From positions 1-39,381 of the IMG/VR virus record IMGVR_UViG_3300046512_000365: a DNA stretch of 39,381 bases; one strand, written 5' to 3'. Both the position numbers and the translations under genes were made by a program. Source of the stretch: a virus. Numbering within the stretch: the stretch's first letter is position 1; each line of letters opens with the position of its first letter. Positions 1 through 8,361 of this stretch are shown here, piece by piece. The notes under the pieces are model-generated. The model was not told the DNA's origin and searched no databases. It saw nothing but the letters and a program-made list of their open reading frames with translations.

Positions 1-453
1 TCAGGGAACGCGCTTTAGCGTAGCGAACGCGCCAGCCGTACCAGACAGGATCGCCCGCACCTGCGCCCCGCTCGGAAGCGCGAGACCGGTCCCTGCGCCG
101 TTGGCATCGCTGGCCGTCTTGCTGACAAGCTCTAACCAGGTGGAATTGTCAGGCCCCAACACCTGAAGCTTTATCAAACCATAGGTCACCGCCAACTGGG
201 CAAAGATATAGTCGCCGCCATAGACGGTCGCTGCGGCTGACGGCGTGTTGGCAGTCACCAGCGCAAAGCTTTCCTGCTTCCCGGCCGTGGGCAGTGGGCT
301 GGACGGCGTTACTGCTGTCCATGCCCCATCCTTCGGGCCAAAACCGATCGCCGCTCCAGACGCGGCCCCACCCGGCGTTTGGACCTTCGTTTGCGCAAAG
401 GCGGTAGGCGATACGAGCGCTATGGCCAGCAGAATAAAGCAATAACGCTTCAT
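1..453 (-). CDS. Secreted phage protein of unknown function, last gene of the lysis operon
   Basis: The 150-residue protein begins with a clear Sec signal peptide: Lys-Arg, a hydrophobic stretch around residues 5-16, and a signal-peptidase-like Ala-Phe-Ala at about 18-20. The mature part is rich in Gly, Ala, Thr and Ser and looks beta-structured, with no cysteine or catalytic motif that I recognise. Its ATG overlaps the TGA of the upstream small membrane ORF by 4 bp (ATGA), which places it in the same transcript as the lysozyme. It ends exactly at the window edge. It could be a virion or periplasmic accessory protein of the lysis cassette; no function is assigned. Its reality as a gene is well supported by the signal peptide and coupling. 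Confidence 0.75.
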   Translation of the reverse strand: MKRYCFILLAIALVSPTAFAQTKVQTPGGAASGAAIGFGPKDGAWTAVTPSSPLPTAGKQESFALVTANTPSAAATVYGGDYIFAQLAVTYGLIKLQVLGPDNSTWLELVSKTASDANGAGTGLALPSGAQVRAILSGTAGAFATLKRVP

Positions 454-617
454 CCGACCTGCTCCTTCTCTAGCGTTTCCGAAGGGTTGCGTGTTGGAGC
501 CGGGGCGGCGGGCGGGTTAAGTTTGCGGTCGATCCATCCGCGCCCAGCGTCAATCAATGCCCCACCAACTTCAGTGACCAGCGCGACCAGTAGCAGCCGT
601 CCGACACGGCCGAACAT
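450..617 (-). CDS. Small membrane protein of the lysis cassette (holin-like or spanin-like)
   Basis: A 55-residue ORF with one hydrophobic N-terminal segment (about residues 6-24) followed by a charged, Pro/Ala-rich tail. Its ATG overlaps the TAA of the lysozyme gene (TTAATG), and its own TGA overlaps the next ATG, so it is translationally coupled on both sides. Position directly after an endolysin and the one-TM architecture fit a small holin, pinholin or spanin component. There is no lipobox, so an outer-membrane spanin is unlikely. Longer readings of this frame run back through the lysozyme gene in another frame and are not credible. The lysis role is inferred from context. Confidence 0.6.
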   Translation of the reverse strand: MFGRVGRLLLVALVTEVGGALIDAGRGWIDRKLNPPAAPAPTRNPSETLEKEQVG

Positions 618-1156
618 TAACCTATCCCCCGGATGCATTGGTCCATTTCCCAAGTGCGGCGATTTATCAGCCCCTGTACGGGTTGCAGTTTGCCGTTGAT
701 GCGCGCGTTGATGAAACCGCTTGTCACGACCGAAGAGCCGTCCTTGCGCAGCACTACGAAATAAGGACCGGTCGCGAGGCATCCGCCTAAGAGGTCGCCT
801 GCCTTGAACCGGGTGGCGGCCGTCGATCCGCACCACCCGCCGACACCTACGTTATAAGCGGTTGATCCAACCGCGCGCAGGATGCCGCCTTTCCCCTTAA
901 GATTGGGTGCGCACTGAACGACCCCTTCAACATGGGTTAGAGCCTGCCGCTCAAGGCGGACCATGCATTCGGCATCGCTGTAGAATTTGCCGACTTTCAC
1001 GTCATTGGTGTCGCCATAACAGGCGGTCGGAATTTTCGCGATGTCGAGATAGCCGACGTTCTTTTTGCCTTCTTGGTCGCCAATGCCCGTCAGCAAAGCA
1101 GTGGCGGCGGCGGCCGATCCCAGGAGGGCGATGAGCTTGGTTCGATAGTTTGACAT
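617..1156 (-). CDS. Phage lysozyme (GH24 endolysin) with signal-arrest-release N-terminus
   Basis: This is a T4/R21-type muramidase that cleaves peptidoglycan at the end of infection. Numbering from the alternative ATG at 1168, the GH24 catalytic triad is E33, D42 and T48, with exactly the E-x8-D-x5-T spacing of the family, followed by the CYG turn. Residues 12-30 form a weakly hydrophobic Ala/Leu/Gly-rich helix ahead of the catalytic Glu, as in signal-arrest-release endolysins. I prefer the ATG at 1156 because GTGGGGC directly precedes it, the same string that precedes the protease start at 18772; 1168 would add only four residues. It has its own putative activator site upstream (1193-1210) and is followed by a coupled small membrane ORF. 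Confidence 0.88.
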   Translation of the reverse strand: MSNYRTKLIALLGSAAAATALLTGIGDQEGKKNVGYLDIAKIPTACYGDTNDVKVGKFYSDAECMVRLERQALTHVEGVVQCAPNLKGKGGILRAVGSTAYNVGVGGWCGSTAATRFKAGDLLGGCLATGPYFVVLRKDGSSVVTSGFINARINGKLQPVQGLINRRTWEMDQCIRGIG

Positions 1157-1192
1157 GCCCCACGGCATGCCGATAGCGACACGGCGGAACTA

Positions 1193-1210
1193 GTATCCGG
1201 TGGCGGAGAT
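1193..1210 (-). promoter_or_regulatory. Putative late-activator dyad upstream of the lysis genes
   Basis: On the plus strand this reads GTATCCG-GTGG-CGGAGAT; read in the direction of the lysis genes it is ATCTCCG-CCAC-CGGATAC. The gene-proximal half CGGATAC is identical to that of the sites at 18808-18825 and 29928-29945; the distal half matches at 5 of 7 positions. It sits in the only gap in the left late arm around the lysis genes, immediately after the stop of the tail gene, 36 nt ahead of the preferred lysozyme start. Downstream, CTATCGG and GTGGGGCATG are shared with the region before the protease gene. Confidence 0.55.
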
Positions 1211-1959
1211 CAGGCCCATTCTATGACGGAACCAGCCCACCGGCTGACATCGGCGTCTATATCTTCGCGCGCCTGAAAGCGTTCAAAAACGCCGTAGTGA
1301 ATAGCCTCGTTGCGTCCGATAGCAAGGTCTGCGTTTTCAACCAAGAGGACGGGACGGCGCAACCCACGATCGCGCTTAATCGCGTCCAGCCGCGCATTTT
1401 CTGCATCGGTCAGATCAACGAAAGAAAAGGCAAACTGCACCTTCACGACGCCGTCGCCCATGTTGAAGCCGCCGCCCGGCAGATCATTTCGCGTTCCGGT
1501 ATCTATCAGCATCCTGCCTGGTCCGCGTTCCCGGTGCTTTTCAAAAGCTCGCCCAATGACAAGCGCGCCCGCGTAAAATGGGATTGTTCCGCCCTGGTTG
1601 ATGACCACGCGGAAATAGCGAGACGTGACGGTCGTCAGTCGCGCGAAGCAGTGGTGGCGCGGCCCCAAGCTATCGGCCGAGCGCATGAGCGACGGCTCCA
1701 AAATTGTTGCAAGTCCGGTCCCCAAACCCGTACCCGTTTGGATGAACCATGTCCCAGCGGCACGGGCATTAGTGTAGGCGAGGCAGAAGCTATCTACGGT
1801 AACGGGCGCGCCAAAATCGATATCAATATATTGCGTGGAGGCAGACGCAGCGACCCACACTTCCTTGGGATCGGGTGTGGTCAGGTTGGTGAGGCCGGAA
1901 CCGCTTGCTGCGGCCAACGCCGCGATCGGCTCCGGCTTGATGATCAGAACGCCGCTCAT
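1210..1959 (-). CDS. Hypothetical phage tail-tip protein
   Basis: A 249-residue protein with no motif I can name securely. The N-terminal 150 residues look like a beta-sandwich: Gly/Ala/Thr-rich, with an alternation of the type YIDIDFGAPVTVDSFCLAYTN that resembles discoidin-like carbohydrate-binding folds. The C-terminal part is more charged (residues about 165-245). It is ATGA-coupled to the upstream gene and is the last structural gene before the lysis promoter site. In siphophages this location, between the giant tail-tip protein and lysis genes, usually holds tail-tip or receptor-binding accessory proteins. The role is inferred from position only. Confidence 0.7.
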   Translation of the reverse strand: MSGVLIIKPEPIAALAAASGSGLTNLTTPDPKEVWVAASASTQYIDIDFGAPVTVDSFCLAYTNARAAGTWFIQTGTGLGTGLATILEPSLMRSADSLGPRHHCFARLTTVTSRYFRVVINQGGTIPFYAGALVIGRAFEKHRERGPGRMLIDTGTRNDLPGGGFNMGDGVVKVQFAFSFVDLTDAENARLDAIKRDRGLRRPVLLVENADLAIGRNEAIHYGVFERFQAREDIDADVSRWAGSVIEWA

Positions 1960-2318
1960 GCCAGCCGCCTCAATATCGTTAGGGTAGTAGCCTCGACCTC
2001 AGACTGTTCCTCGGCCGCCAGGACAAAGACGCGGACGCCTGCGGCATAGCCGCCATCGTCCGCGTAGAAGGTCATGCGCTTGCCCACCAGATCGATGCGC
2101 AAGCCCGGCACTTCCACCTGATCGATCACCATAGGGTTCAGGACAAAGTTATGCTGTCGCGCCGCCTCGGCCACGGCGTCTGCCTTGAAGTGCAGAGGCG
2201 TCCCGATTTCGCTGGTCACAGCCAGATCGCCCCAGGCCGCGCCGACGGGGTCGGACGTGGTTCCGGCATAACGATACTGGGCCTGCAACCAGCTTGCCAA
2301 GGCGGCATCGACAGCCAT
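1956..2318 (-). CDS. Hypothetical phage protein in the tail module
   Basis: A 120-residue, mostly soluble protein with mixed alpha/beta composition. It starts with ATG just after the stop of the upstream gene (2 bp gap) and overlaps the next gene by 4 bp, so it is part of the late tail transcript. No signal peptide, membrane segment or cysteine cluster is visible. I do not recognise the family. Its place next to the tail-tip genes suggests a tail accessory or assembly factor. Confidence 0.65.
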   Translation of the reverse strand: MAVDAALASWLQAQYRYAGTTSDPVGAAWGDLAVTSEIGTPLHFKADAVAEAARQHNFVLNPMVIDQVEVPGLRIDLVGKRMTFYADDGGYAAGVRVFVLAAEEQSEVEATTLTILRRLA

Positions 2319-2320
2319 GG

Positions 2321-2770
2321 TTATTCAGCTTCAGCCGGTTCGGCCGGTGCAGGCGGCGCTGCTGGGGCTTCTGGCAAGACGGCCGGAGCTTTGGGCGCAG
2401 GGTCGCTGTCCGCGTTGGTCCAGGTCATGCCCATCGGCGCGGGATCGCCCGCGTCACGCTGCATCGCCTGGGCAATACGAGGACCACGATTATCTTCGGT
2501 CAACCCGTGCCAACCGTTCATGCTGGCGAAGGTCATAAGGCCGCCGCAGAGCAGCTTGCCGCTGTTCGAAAGATAGTCGGCATGAGTGTAAAGCGACTCG
2601 CCGACTTCGACGATACGATCGACCGGCGAAGGTCGGCCGCTGGACGTCACCAGCGCGTCGCGAAGGTCGGGCGACAGTGCCGCACCCTCTGTAATAAGAA
2701 AGGTGCTGATGGCGCTCAGCGCCGACTGAATGCTGTCGATATTAGGAAGGGGCATTAGTTTCTCCATCAT
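2321..2770 (-). CDS. Hypothetical phage protein with Pro/Ala-rich tail
   Basis: A 149-residue protein. Residues 1-105 look globular and mostly helical; the last 40 residues are a low-complexity Pro/Ala/Glu stretch. Its start (ATGATGGAG) overlaps the TGA of the giant tail protein, so translation is coupled. The family was not recognised. A disordered acidic C-terminus on a small protein directly after a long fibre protein is compatible with a fibre-assembly chaperone, but nothing in the sequence proves it. Confidence 0.65.
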   Translation of the reverse strand: MMEKLMPLPNIDSIQSALSAISTFLITEGAALSPDLRDALVTSSGRPSPVDRIVEVGESLYTHADYLSNSGKLLCGGLMTFASMNGWHGLTEDNRGPRIAQAMQRDAGDPAPMGMTWTNADSDPAPKAPAVLPEAPAAPPAPAEPAEAE

Positions 2771-5700
2771 GCAAGCAGATAGGTTTCGGTCACATCGATA
2801 GCGCCGCCTGCACCGCTACCCATGCGTGTGACTTCGACGCGAACATCGAAAGCCTTGGTTGTCCCGTGATTGTTGGTGAAGCTGGCCTGGACCGCGCCGA
2901 ACCCAGCTTCTGATGGACCGACAGTGTCGGTGTCTCCGGTGCCGATCGCGGCATAGCTGTTTTGCCCTGCAAGCGAGACGTCGATCCGTGCAGCCATAGT
3001 GCCGTTGTTGCCGCCAGCGTTCACCCGTGCCGCCGCCTCGAAAAAGGCAGTTGCGCCGGGCTGAAGAACGATACGCGCAGCCGACCCATAGCCGTAAGCA
3101 CGGCGGCCGCCTGTAACCAACCCGTTCAGCTTGGAATTTTGCGCCGGGTCCAGATCGGCAAGACTGTTAGAAGTTGCGCCGATGCCTTGACCGGAAAAGC
3201 CTGCTGAAATGCCCAGCTGCGTGATCGCCATCGTCTCGGTGACGGTGGTGGTGCCGTCAGACCGGGTGATGCTGTAGTCCATGCGGATCGCACCATATTG
3301 GAGAAAACTGTTAGTTTCCCACATGCTGATCTGTGACTTGGTTGCGAACGCGCCTTGACCGTTGATCGCGGCGGCCGTGCGCCCCTCGGTCACATTCGCG
3401 CCGCCTTCCTGCGCCCAGAAGCTACTGAGATAGCCCGACCCGCTTTTGTAGATCGTGCTGCTCTCGATATAGCCGTCCGTTTGCAGGCGCTGGGTCCGCT
3501 GCTCGACTGTCACTGTCGATAGGCCGCTATAGGTTGCCCATGCCGACTGGCCCGCAAAGGCTGCGGCAGTGCGCCCCTCGGTGACGTTCGCGCCACCTTC
3601 CTGCGGCCAGCGATTGACTAACGCAATGCCGCTTCCCTGTTGGGTGATGTAGTCCGAGCGCAGAGATTGTTCGCCGGGGAACCCGGGCCGATCGACAGTG
3701 TCCGTTAGATATTGTGGGCGGCCCGTAAACAGCGCATCCGTCCAGCCAAGGCTGGATCGGGTGGCCAGCGCCCCCTGGCCGGAGATGCCTGCCGCAGTCC
3801 GGCCTTCGGTGACGTTTGATCCTGCCTCGGCCGGACGTAATGAAGCGACGGTCTGGCTGGTCGCATAGTAGGTCAGATACTCGGCATAGAGGTTCGTCAC
3901 GGTGCCGTTTGACAGGTCCACGCTGTTCCGCGTGGCAAGCCCGCCCTGGCCAGAGAAAGCCGCTGCGGTGCGCCCTTCTGTGACGTTGGCACCGCCCTCC
4001 ATGGGCCAGCGCTCGGAGAGCAAGCCGCCGCTGCCTTCCGTGGCATAGATGCCCGTGCTGCGGATGTAGCCAGACTCGTCGATACGCGACACGCGGGATG
4101 TTGATGCGGCGAATGTGGCCCACGCTGTCTGGCCGCTGATTGCAGCAGCGGTGTTGCTGCTGGTCTGGTCAGCTCGCGGGTCTTCCGGCCCATCATTATA
4201 GTCTGGCCAACTTGTCTGGCCCGGCGCGATGACCGCCAACATGGTTTCGGTCGCGAAGACATAGGCATCGCCCGGCGTATTGGTGCCGTCGGGCTGGGCG
4301 CGAACCATGAGGCAGGCAAATGCTGCGTCGGGATGGCTGACATCATAGTTGAAGCCGACCCGATCGAAATTGGCAGGCGCGCCCGCATGGCCTCCGCCAG
4401 AGCGCCCGCCCTCGACGTTGGGTGCTACCAGCAGCGTCTGCGCTCGATCGAAAATGAGGCAAAAGACCGACGTGATGCAGCGGTGCCGCGCCAAAAGAGC
4501 GGATGCGTGGAGACGATCACCGTTCTTGACCGGCAAATAATAGAGCGTCGTCAGCCCTGCTTCTTGTGTCCACTGTCCACGCTGCACAAGAATGTCTGCG
4601 TATGTGGACCCGCCACCGGTCCACGCGTTCCCGCCGCAATTGATCTTCGCATACCAGACGTCACGGGCACCCGACCAACTGGCGTCCATGTTGACGCCGC
4701 TTTCCACGCCGATCGCGCTGCCGTTGTTGTTCTGCACGGCCTGCGATGCCCAGGCTTTCGTGCCCAGGGCAAAGCGGCTGTTCACCGCGCGGTTCTGACC
4801 GATCCTGACCTGCTGATTATCGGCGCGGGCCTGCGATGCTGTCGCGCCCCAACCTTGACCCGCAATGGCCGACGCCGTGCGACCCTCCGTGATATTGGCG
4901 CCGCCCTCTTGGGGCCAGAAGTCTCCAAGCCATCCGATATTGGGCTTGTAAACATTGGCCCCGTTGATCTGACCGAGGTCATTCAGGGTAGAGACACGGC
5001 CAGTCGAGCCGGTGAAGGTCGCCCAAGCGGATTGCCCGGCGATCGCCGACGCAGTGTTGTTCTGGGTCCGATTGGAATTGACCTCATCAGGCCACCAGCC
5101 ATTGAGGAAGCCGACATTCGCTTTGAATATCCCGCCGCTTTCCATGTAGCCGTCTTCGCCGATCCGCGAGACGCGCCCAGTCGATCCGGTGAACGTCGCC
5201 CAGGCAGTCTGCCCCATGATGCCCGAAGACGTGCGGCTTTCGGTAATGTTCGCGCCCGGCTCTTGCGGCTTGTAATCCTGCACCGTGCTGCCCTCACTCC
5301 AGGCGAGACGGGACGCGCGCAGATAGTTGGCATCACCGCCATAAGGGGCCAGACGATTGGCGATCGCCCCCCCTAACTGGCTGTCGAGGCTCAGATTGCT
5401 GATCGTCGCGAACGCGCCCTGGCCGCTGATCGATGCGGCCTGCCCCAGCGATGTCTTGAAACCGCTGAGCGTCGCCGTCGGGCCACCATTGCTTTCCAGC
5501 AAATTACCGCTGCCGAAGAACAGGCTGTTCAACGACGAAAGACCGCCGAAGCCAGTCAGGAATCCCGAACCATTTGCAAGCGACGACAAGGTGGCAAGCG
5601 CGCCCTGGCCGGTAATGGCGGACGCGGTGTTGACGCTGGTCTGATCGGCGACCGGGTCGGCCGGGCCGTCATTATAGGCTGGCAGTTCTATCTGTCCGGG

Positions 5701-8361
5701 CTGGACCTTCGCCAGCATCACTTCGGTTGCGAAGATGTAAGGATCTGCCTCACCGGTCGGCAGCATTCGCACAAGAAAGACGGCGTAGCGGGCATTTGGC
5801 GCTGTGATGTCGGTGCAGCCGCCAACGCGATCGAACTCGGCCGGGTCACCGCCATTGTACGCACCGCCATCCCGACCGCCGATCCAGCTTGGCGCATTTA
5901 CCAGCCCGCCGCCTTCATCTAGGATGATAACGAACACCTGGGCTTTACACCGGTGCCGCGCGACCAGGGCTGCACAGGCGATCGTCTCGCCAGCCTTCAC
6001 CGGCAGCGCAAACAGCTTCATGTCGGCCGCGCTTGCGCCGCCCCAGGGCGACCGGGTGATCAGCCCTTCCGCATAGTTGTTGCCGACATCATTCCACGGC
6101 GCACCATTGGTATTGACCCGTGCCCAGAAGACATCGCGCTTGCCGCTGAAGTCGGACGACAGGTTGACCCCTGACGTAACGGTGAAAGGCTGGCCGTTCT
6201 GCGTCCCGGTGCCGCTTTGCCATCCATAGGTGCCGCGCGTGAAGCGGCTGTTCACAGCGCTATTCTGGCCAAGGGCAACGCGGCGATTATCGATCAAGTT
6301 CTGCGCGGCCGTCGCGCCAAAGCCTTGGCCAAAGATGGACGCGGCCGTTCCAAGGCCAGTAATGACCGACCCATCCGTTAGCCATTGGTTGTTGGCCTCG
6401 TTGACCATGCCGCCGCTGATGCCCAGGCGGACGCGATCGGTGCCAGCGAGCGAACCGAAGCCCGTCAGAAAATTGGAGCCGAAGCCCAGCGACGACAGCG
6501 TCGCCAGCGAGCCTTGCCCGAAAAAGCCGCCTGCGATGCCTAGCGACGTGATGATCCCGCCGTCCGTCAACCACTGGTTCTGCGCTTCGTTGACCAGGCC
6601 GCCTTCATAGCCCAGGCGGATATTGTTGCGTCCGGCCAACCCGCCGAAGCCAGTGAGAAAACCAGAGCCTAAGCCCAGCGACGACAGCGATGCCAGCGCG
6701 CCTTGCCCCGTAAACCCGCTCGCGATCCCCAGCGCCGTCTTGAACGCAGACAAAGTCGCCTGCGCGCCACCAGCGCCTTCCAGCAGATAGGGCGAGCCGA
6801 AGAACAGGTTGCCCAGCCCGGCGAGCGAGCCAAAGCCGGACAGAAGCGGCGAGCCGAACGCCAACCCCGACATGGTCGCCAGCAGGCCTTGGCCCGCGAA
6901 CGCAGCGGCGACGCGACCTTCGGTGATGTTCGCGCCAGCTTCGCCCGGCCGGAGCGCTTGGATCGTGGTACCGTCGAGATAGCGGCCGAACCCTGCCGAC
7001 ATATATTGGCCATTGATCAGGTTGGACGGGTCGATCGCGGCGGGCAGGCTGGTGATGTGACTGCCGAACAGGATGTCATTGCGGGTCGCCAATGCGCCCT
7101 GGCCCGCGAACGCGGCCGACGTGTGACTGCTCGTGACGTTCGCGCCGCCCTCAGCAGGCTTCAACTGCTCCAGTGTGGTGCCGTCAGCGTAGGACACGCC
7201 TGCTGCCAAGATATCGGCTGCGATCTCGCCGTCGTTCATCTGGCGATGATTGCGGTTATAGCCCAGGCGGCGCGTTTTCGTGGGTGCGAGCGTCTTTACT
7301 CGACCAAGGAAACGGCCTTGCAAGACCTCTGCATCGCCGTTCCACGACCATTCGCGGATGTCGATCGCGCCCGTCGTTCCGAAACGCCACATGAGCGACA
7401 GCGGCAGCAACACGCGATCCAGCGCCGCCGCTGTCGTCTCCGTGTCGTCACCGATATGCAGACCCGCGACGGCCGGGCGCAACGCGATGGCGTCAGCCAG
7501 ATTGACGATCGCCGGACCGCCCGCCGCCGCTAACAGACGCGCCGCGATTTGCGCCGCCGTCTCCACATAGCCGCCGACATTCTCGCCCTGCACGTCGGCC
7601 GTCAGCGGGCCACCTTGGGGTTGGGTCCACCATTTGACGCAGTTGATCGACGGGGCGACCATGCCGCCGCCCTGGGGCGGGGTCGAAGCGATCAGCGCAT
7701 CCAAGGTCGCGGCGATGCTACCCTGCCAGCCCAGCACCGCCTGATAGCCATCACGCCCCATATGGCGAACGACCGGGATGGACTGCGATGGCCGGGCCGG
7801 ATCGCCGAACTCATAGATGTTATGAGCGGCCAGCAGCACGCGGCCTTCGAAGTTGGCGCAATAGCCATAGCTGCGCCGCTTGACCCGGCCCTCGCACACC
7901 GCGTCGCCCTCGATGCCGCCCGTGCCCGCGAACCACGACTGGATAGCGGGCTTGTTCAGCGAGACGCCAAAGTCTGCGACCGTAATCTGAAGGCGGCCGT
8001 CCTTGACCGTCGCGTCCGCGATAGTGCCGGTCAGAGTGCGACCGACGCCCGCATATTCCTCGCCCGCGTCGACTTCGATCCGGGCACCTTTCCAATACAG
8101 GGCCGCATAGGCACGCAACAGCGCAGGATCGCCCGGCGCGAACTCGATCAGGCTCACGGTTGGCAGGGCTGCCCCGGTCCAGCCATTTTCATCAAAGCCC
8201 AGGGCGGAGGCGAAACGCGGCTCACGGATGCCACCGGCCCGATAATGCAGGCCGTCCAGATAATAGGGCAGATGGCTACCGCCCGCCGCCATCGCCACCA
8301 GGCCCGTTGCGCCGGTCGCGGGATTGCGCGGCCACGCGCGGATATAGGCGACGCGGCTCAT
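2767..8361 (-). CDS. Giant tail-tip/fibre protein with hub-like N-terminus and about 16 GQ-repeat modules
   Basis: An 1864-residue protein. Residues 1 to about 390 form a non-repeated domain resembling DUF2163-type tail hub/host-specificity proteins of siphophages and gene-transfer agents, with Cys pairs around 156-168. From about 416 onward it is built of short modules with a core like xxGQ[GST]xxAT, often preceded by GGANVTEGRTAA; I count about 16 cores, the last near 1725. Inserted among them are two homologous modules of about 220 residues (roughly 688-910 and 1177-1403), each starting near GQN-AVNSRF and ending near DP-ADQTS-NT. The last 135 residues are a separate beta-rich domain. It is probably the receptor-contacting component at the tail tip. 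It overlaps the tape-measure gene by 4 bp. Confidence 0.85.
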   Translation of the reverse strand: MSRVAYIRAWPRNPATGATGLVAMAAGGSHLPYYLDGLHYRAGGIREPRFASALGFDENGWTGAALPTVSLIEFAPGDPALLRAYAALYWKGARIEVDAGEEYAGVGRTLTGTIADATVKDGRLQITVADFGVSLNKPAIQSWFAGTGGIEGDAVCEGRVKRRSYGYCANFEGRVLLAAHNIYEFGDPARPSQSIPVVRHMGRDGYQAVLGWQGSIAATLDALIASTPPQGGGMVAPSINCVKWWTQPQGGPLTADVQGENVGGYVETAAQIAARLLAAAGGPAIVNLADAIALRPAVAGLHIGDDTETTAAALDRVLLPLSLMWRFGTTGAIDIREWSWNGDAEVLQGRFLGRVKTLAPTKTRRLGYNRNHRQMNDGEIAADILAAGVSYADGTTLEQLKPAEGGANVTSSHTSAAFAGQGALATRNDILFGSHITSLPAAIDPSNLINGQYMSAGFGRYLDGTTIQALRPGEAGANITEGRVAAAFAGQGLLATMSGLAFGSPLLSGFGSLAGLGNLFFGSPYLLEGAGGAQATLSAFKTALGIASGFTGQGALASLSSLGLGSGFLTGFGGLAGRNNIRLGYEGGLVNEAQNQWLTDGGIITSLGIAGGFFGQGSLATLSSLGFGSNFLTGFGSLAGTDRVRLGISGGMVNEANNQWLTDGSVITGLGTAASIFGQGFGATAAQNLIDNRRVALGQNSAVNSRFTRGTYGWQSGTGTQNGQPFTVTSGVNLSSDFSGKRDVFWARVNTNGAPWNDVGNNYAEGLITRSPWGGASAADMKLFALPVKAGETIACAALVARHRCKAQVFVIILDEGGGLVNAPSWIGGRDGGAYNGGDPAEFDRVGGCTDITAPNARYAVFLVRMLPTGEADPYIFATEVMLAKVQPGQIELPAYNDGPADPVADQTSVNTASAITGQGALATLSSLANGSGFLTGFGGLSSLNSLFFGSGNLLESNGGPTATLSGFKTSLGQAASISGQGAFATISNLSLDSQLGGAIANRLAPYGGDANYLRASRLAWSEGSTVQDYKPQEPGANITESRTSSGIMGQTAWATFTGSTGRVSRIGEDGYMESGGIFKANVGFLNGWWPDEVNSNRTQNNTASAIAGQSAWATFTGSTGRVSTLNDLGQINGANVYKPNIGWLGDFWPQEGGANITEGRTASAIAGQGWGATASQARADNQQVRIGQNRAVNSRFALGTKAWASQAVQNNNGSAIGVESGVNMDASWSGARDVWYAKINCGGNAWTGGGSTYADILVQRGQWTQEAGLTTLYYLPVKNGDRLHASALLARHRCITSVFCLIFDRAQTLLVAPNVEGGRSGGGHAGAPANFDRVGFNYDVSHPDAAFACLMVRAQPDGTNTPGDAYVFATETMLAVIAPGQTSWPDYNDGPEDPRADQTSSNTAAAISGQTAWATFAASTSRVSRIDESGYIRSTGIYATEGSGGLLSERWPMEGGANVTEGRTAAAFSGQGGLATRNSVDLSNGTVTNLYAEYLTYYATSQTVASLRPAEAGSNVTEGRTAAGISGQGALATRSSLGWTDALFTGRPQYLTDTVDRPGFPGEQSLRSDYITQQGSGIALVNRWPQEGGANVTEGRTAAAFAGQSAWATYSGLSTVTVEQRTQRLQTDGYIESSTIYKSGSGYLSSFWAQEGGANVTEGRTAAAINGQGAFATKSQISMWETNSFLQYGAIRMDYSITRSDGTTTVTETMAITQLGISAGFSGQGIGATSNSLADLDPAQNSKLNGLVTGGRRAYGYGSAARIVLQPGATAFFEAAARVNAGGNNGTMAARIDVSLAGQNSYAAIGTGDTDTVGPSEAGFGAVQASFTNNHGTTKAFDVRVEVTRMGSGAGGAIDVTETYLLA

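Noticed and set aside
4333-5376. 347-codon open frame on the plus strand inside the tail-tip gene
   Set aside because: It is antisense to a well-supported coding region, with Arg/Ala/Pro-rich composition typical of shadow frames in GC-rich DNA.
2767-8361. Regularly spaced repeats as a possible CRISPR array
   Set aside because: The repeats are in-frame protein modules in one long gene, with irregular spacing and divergent DNA sequence; there are no cas genes.
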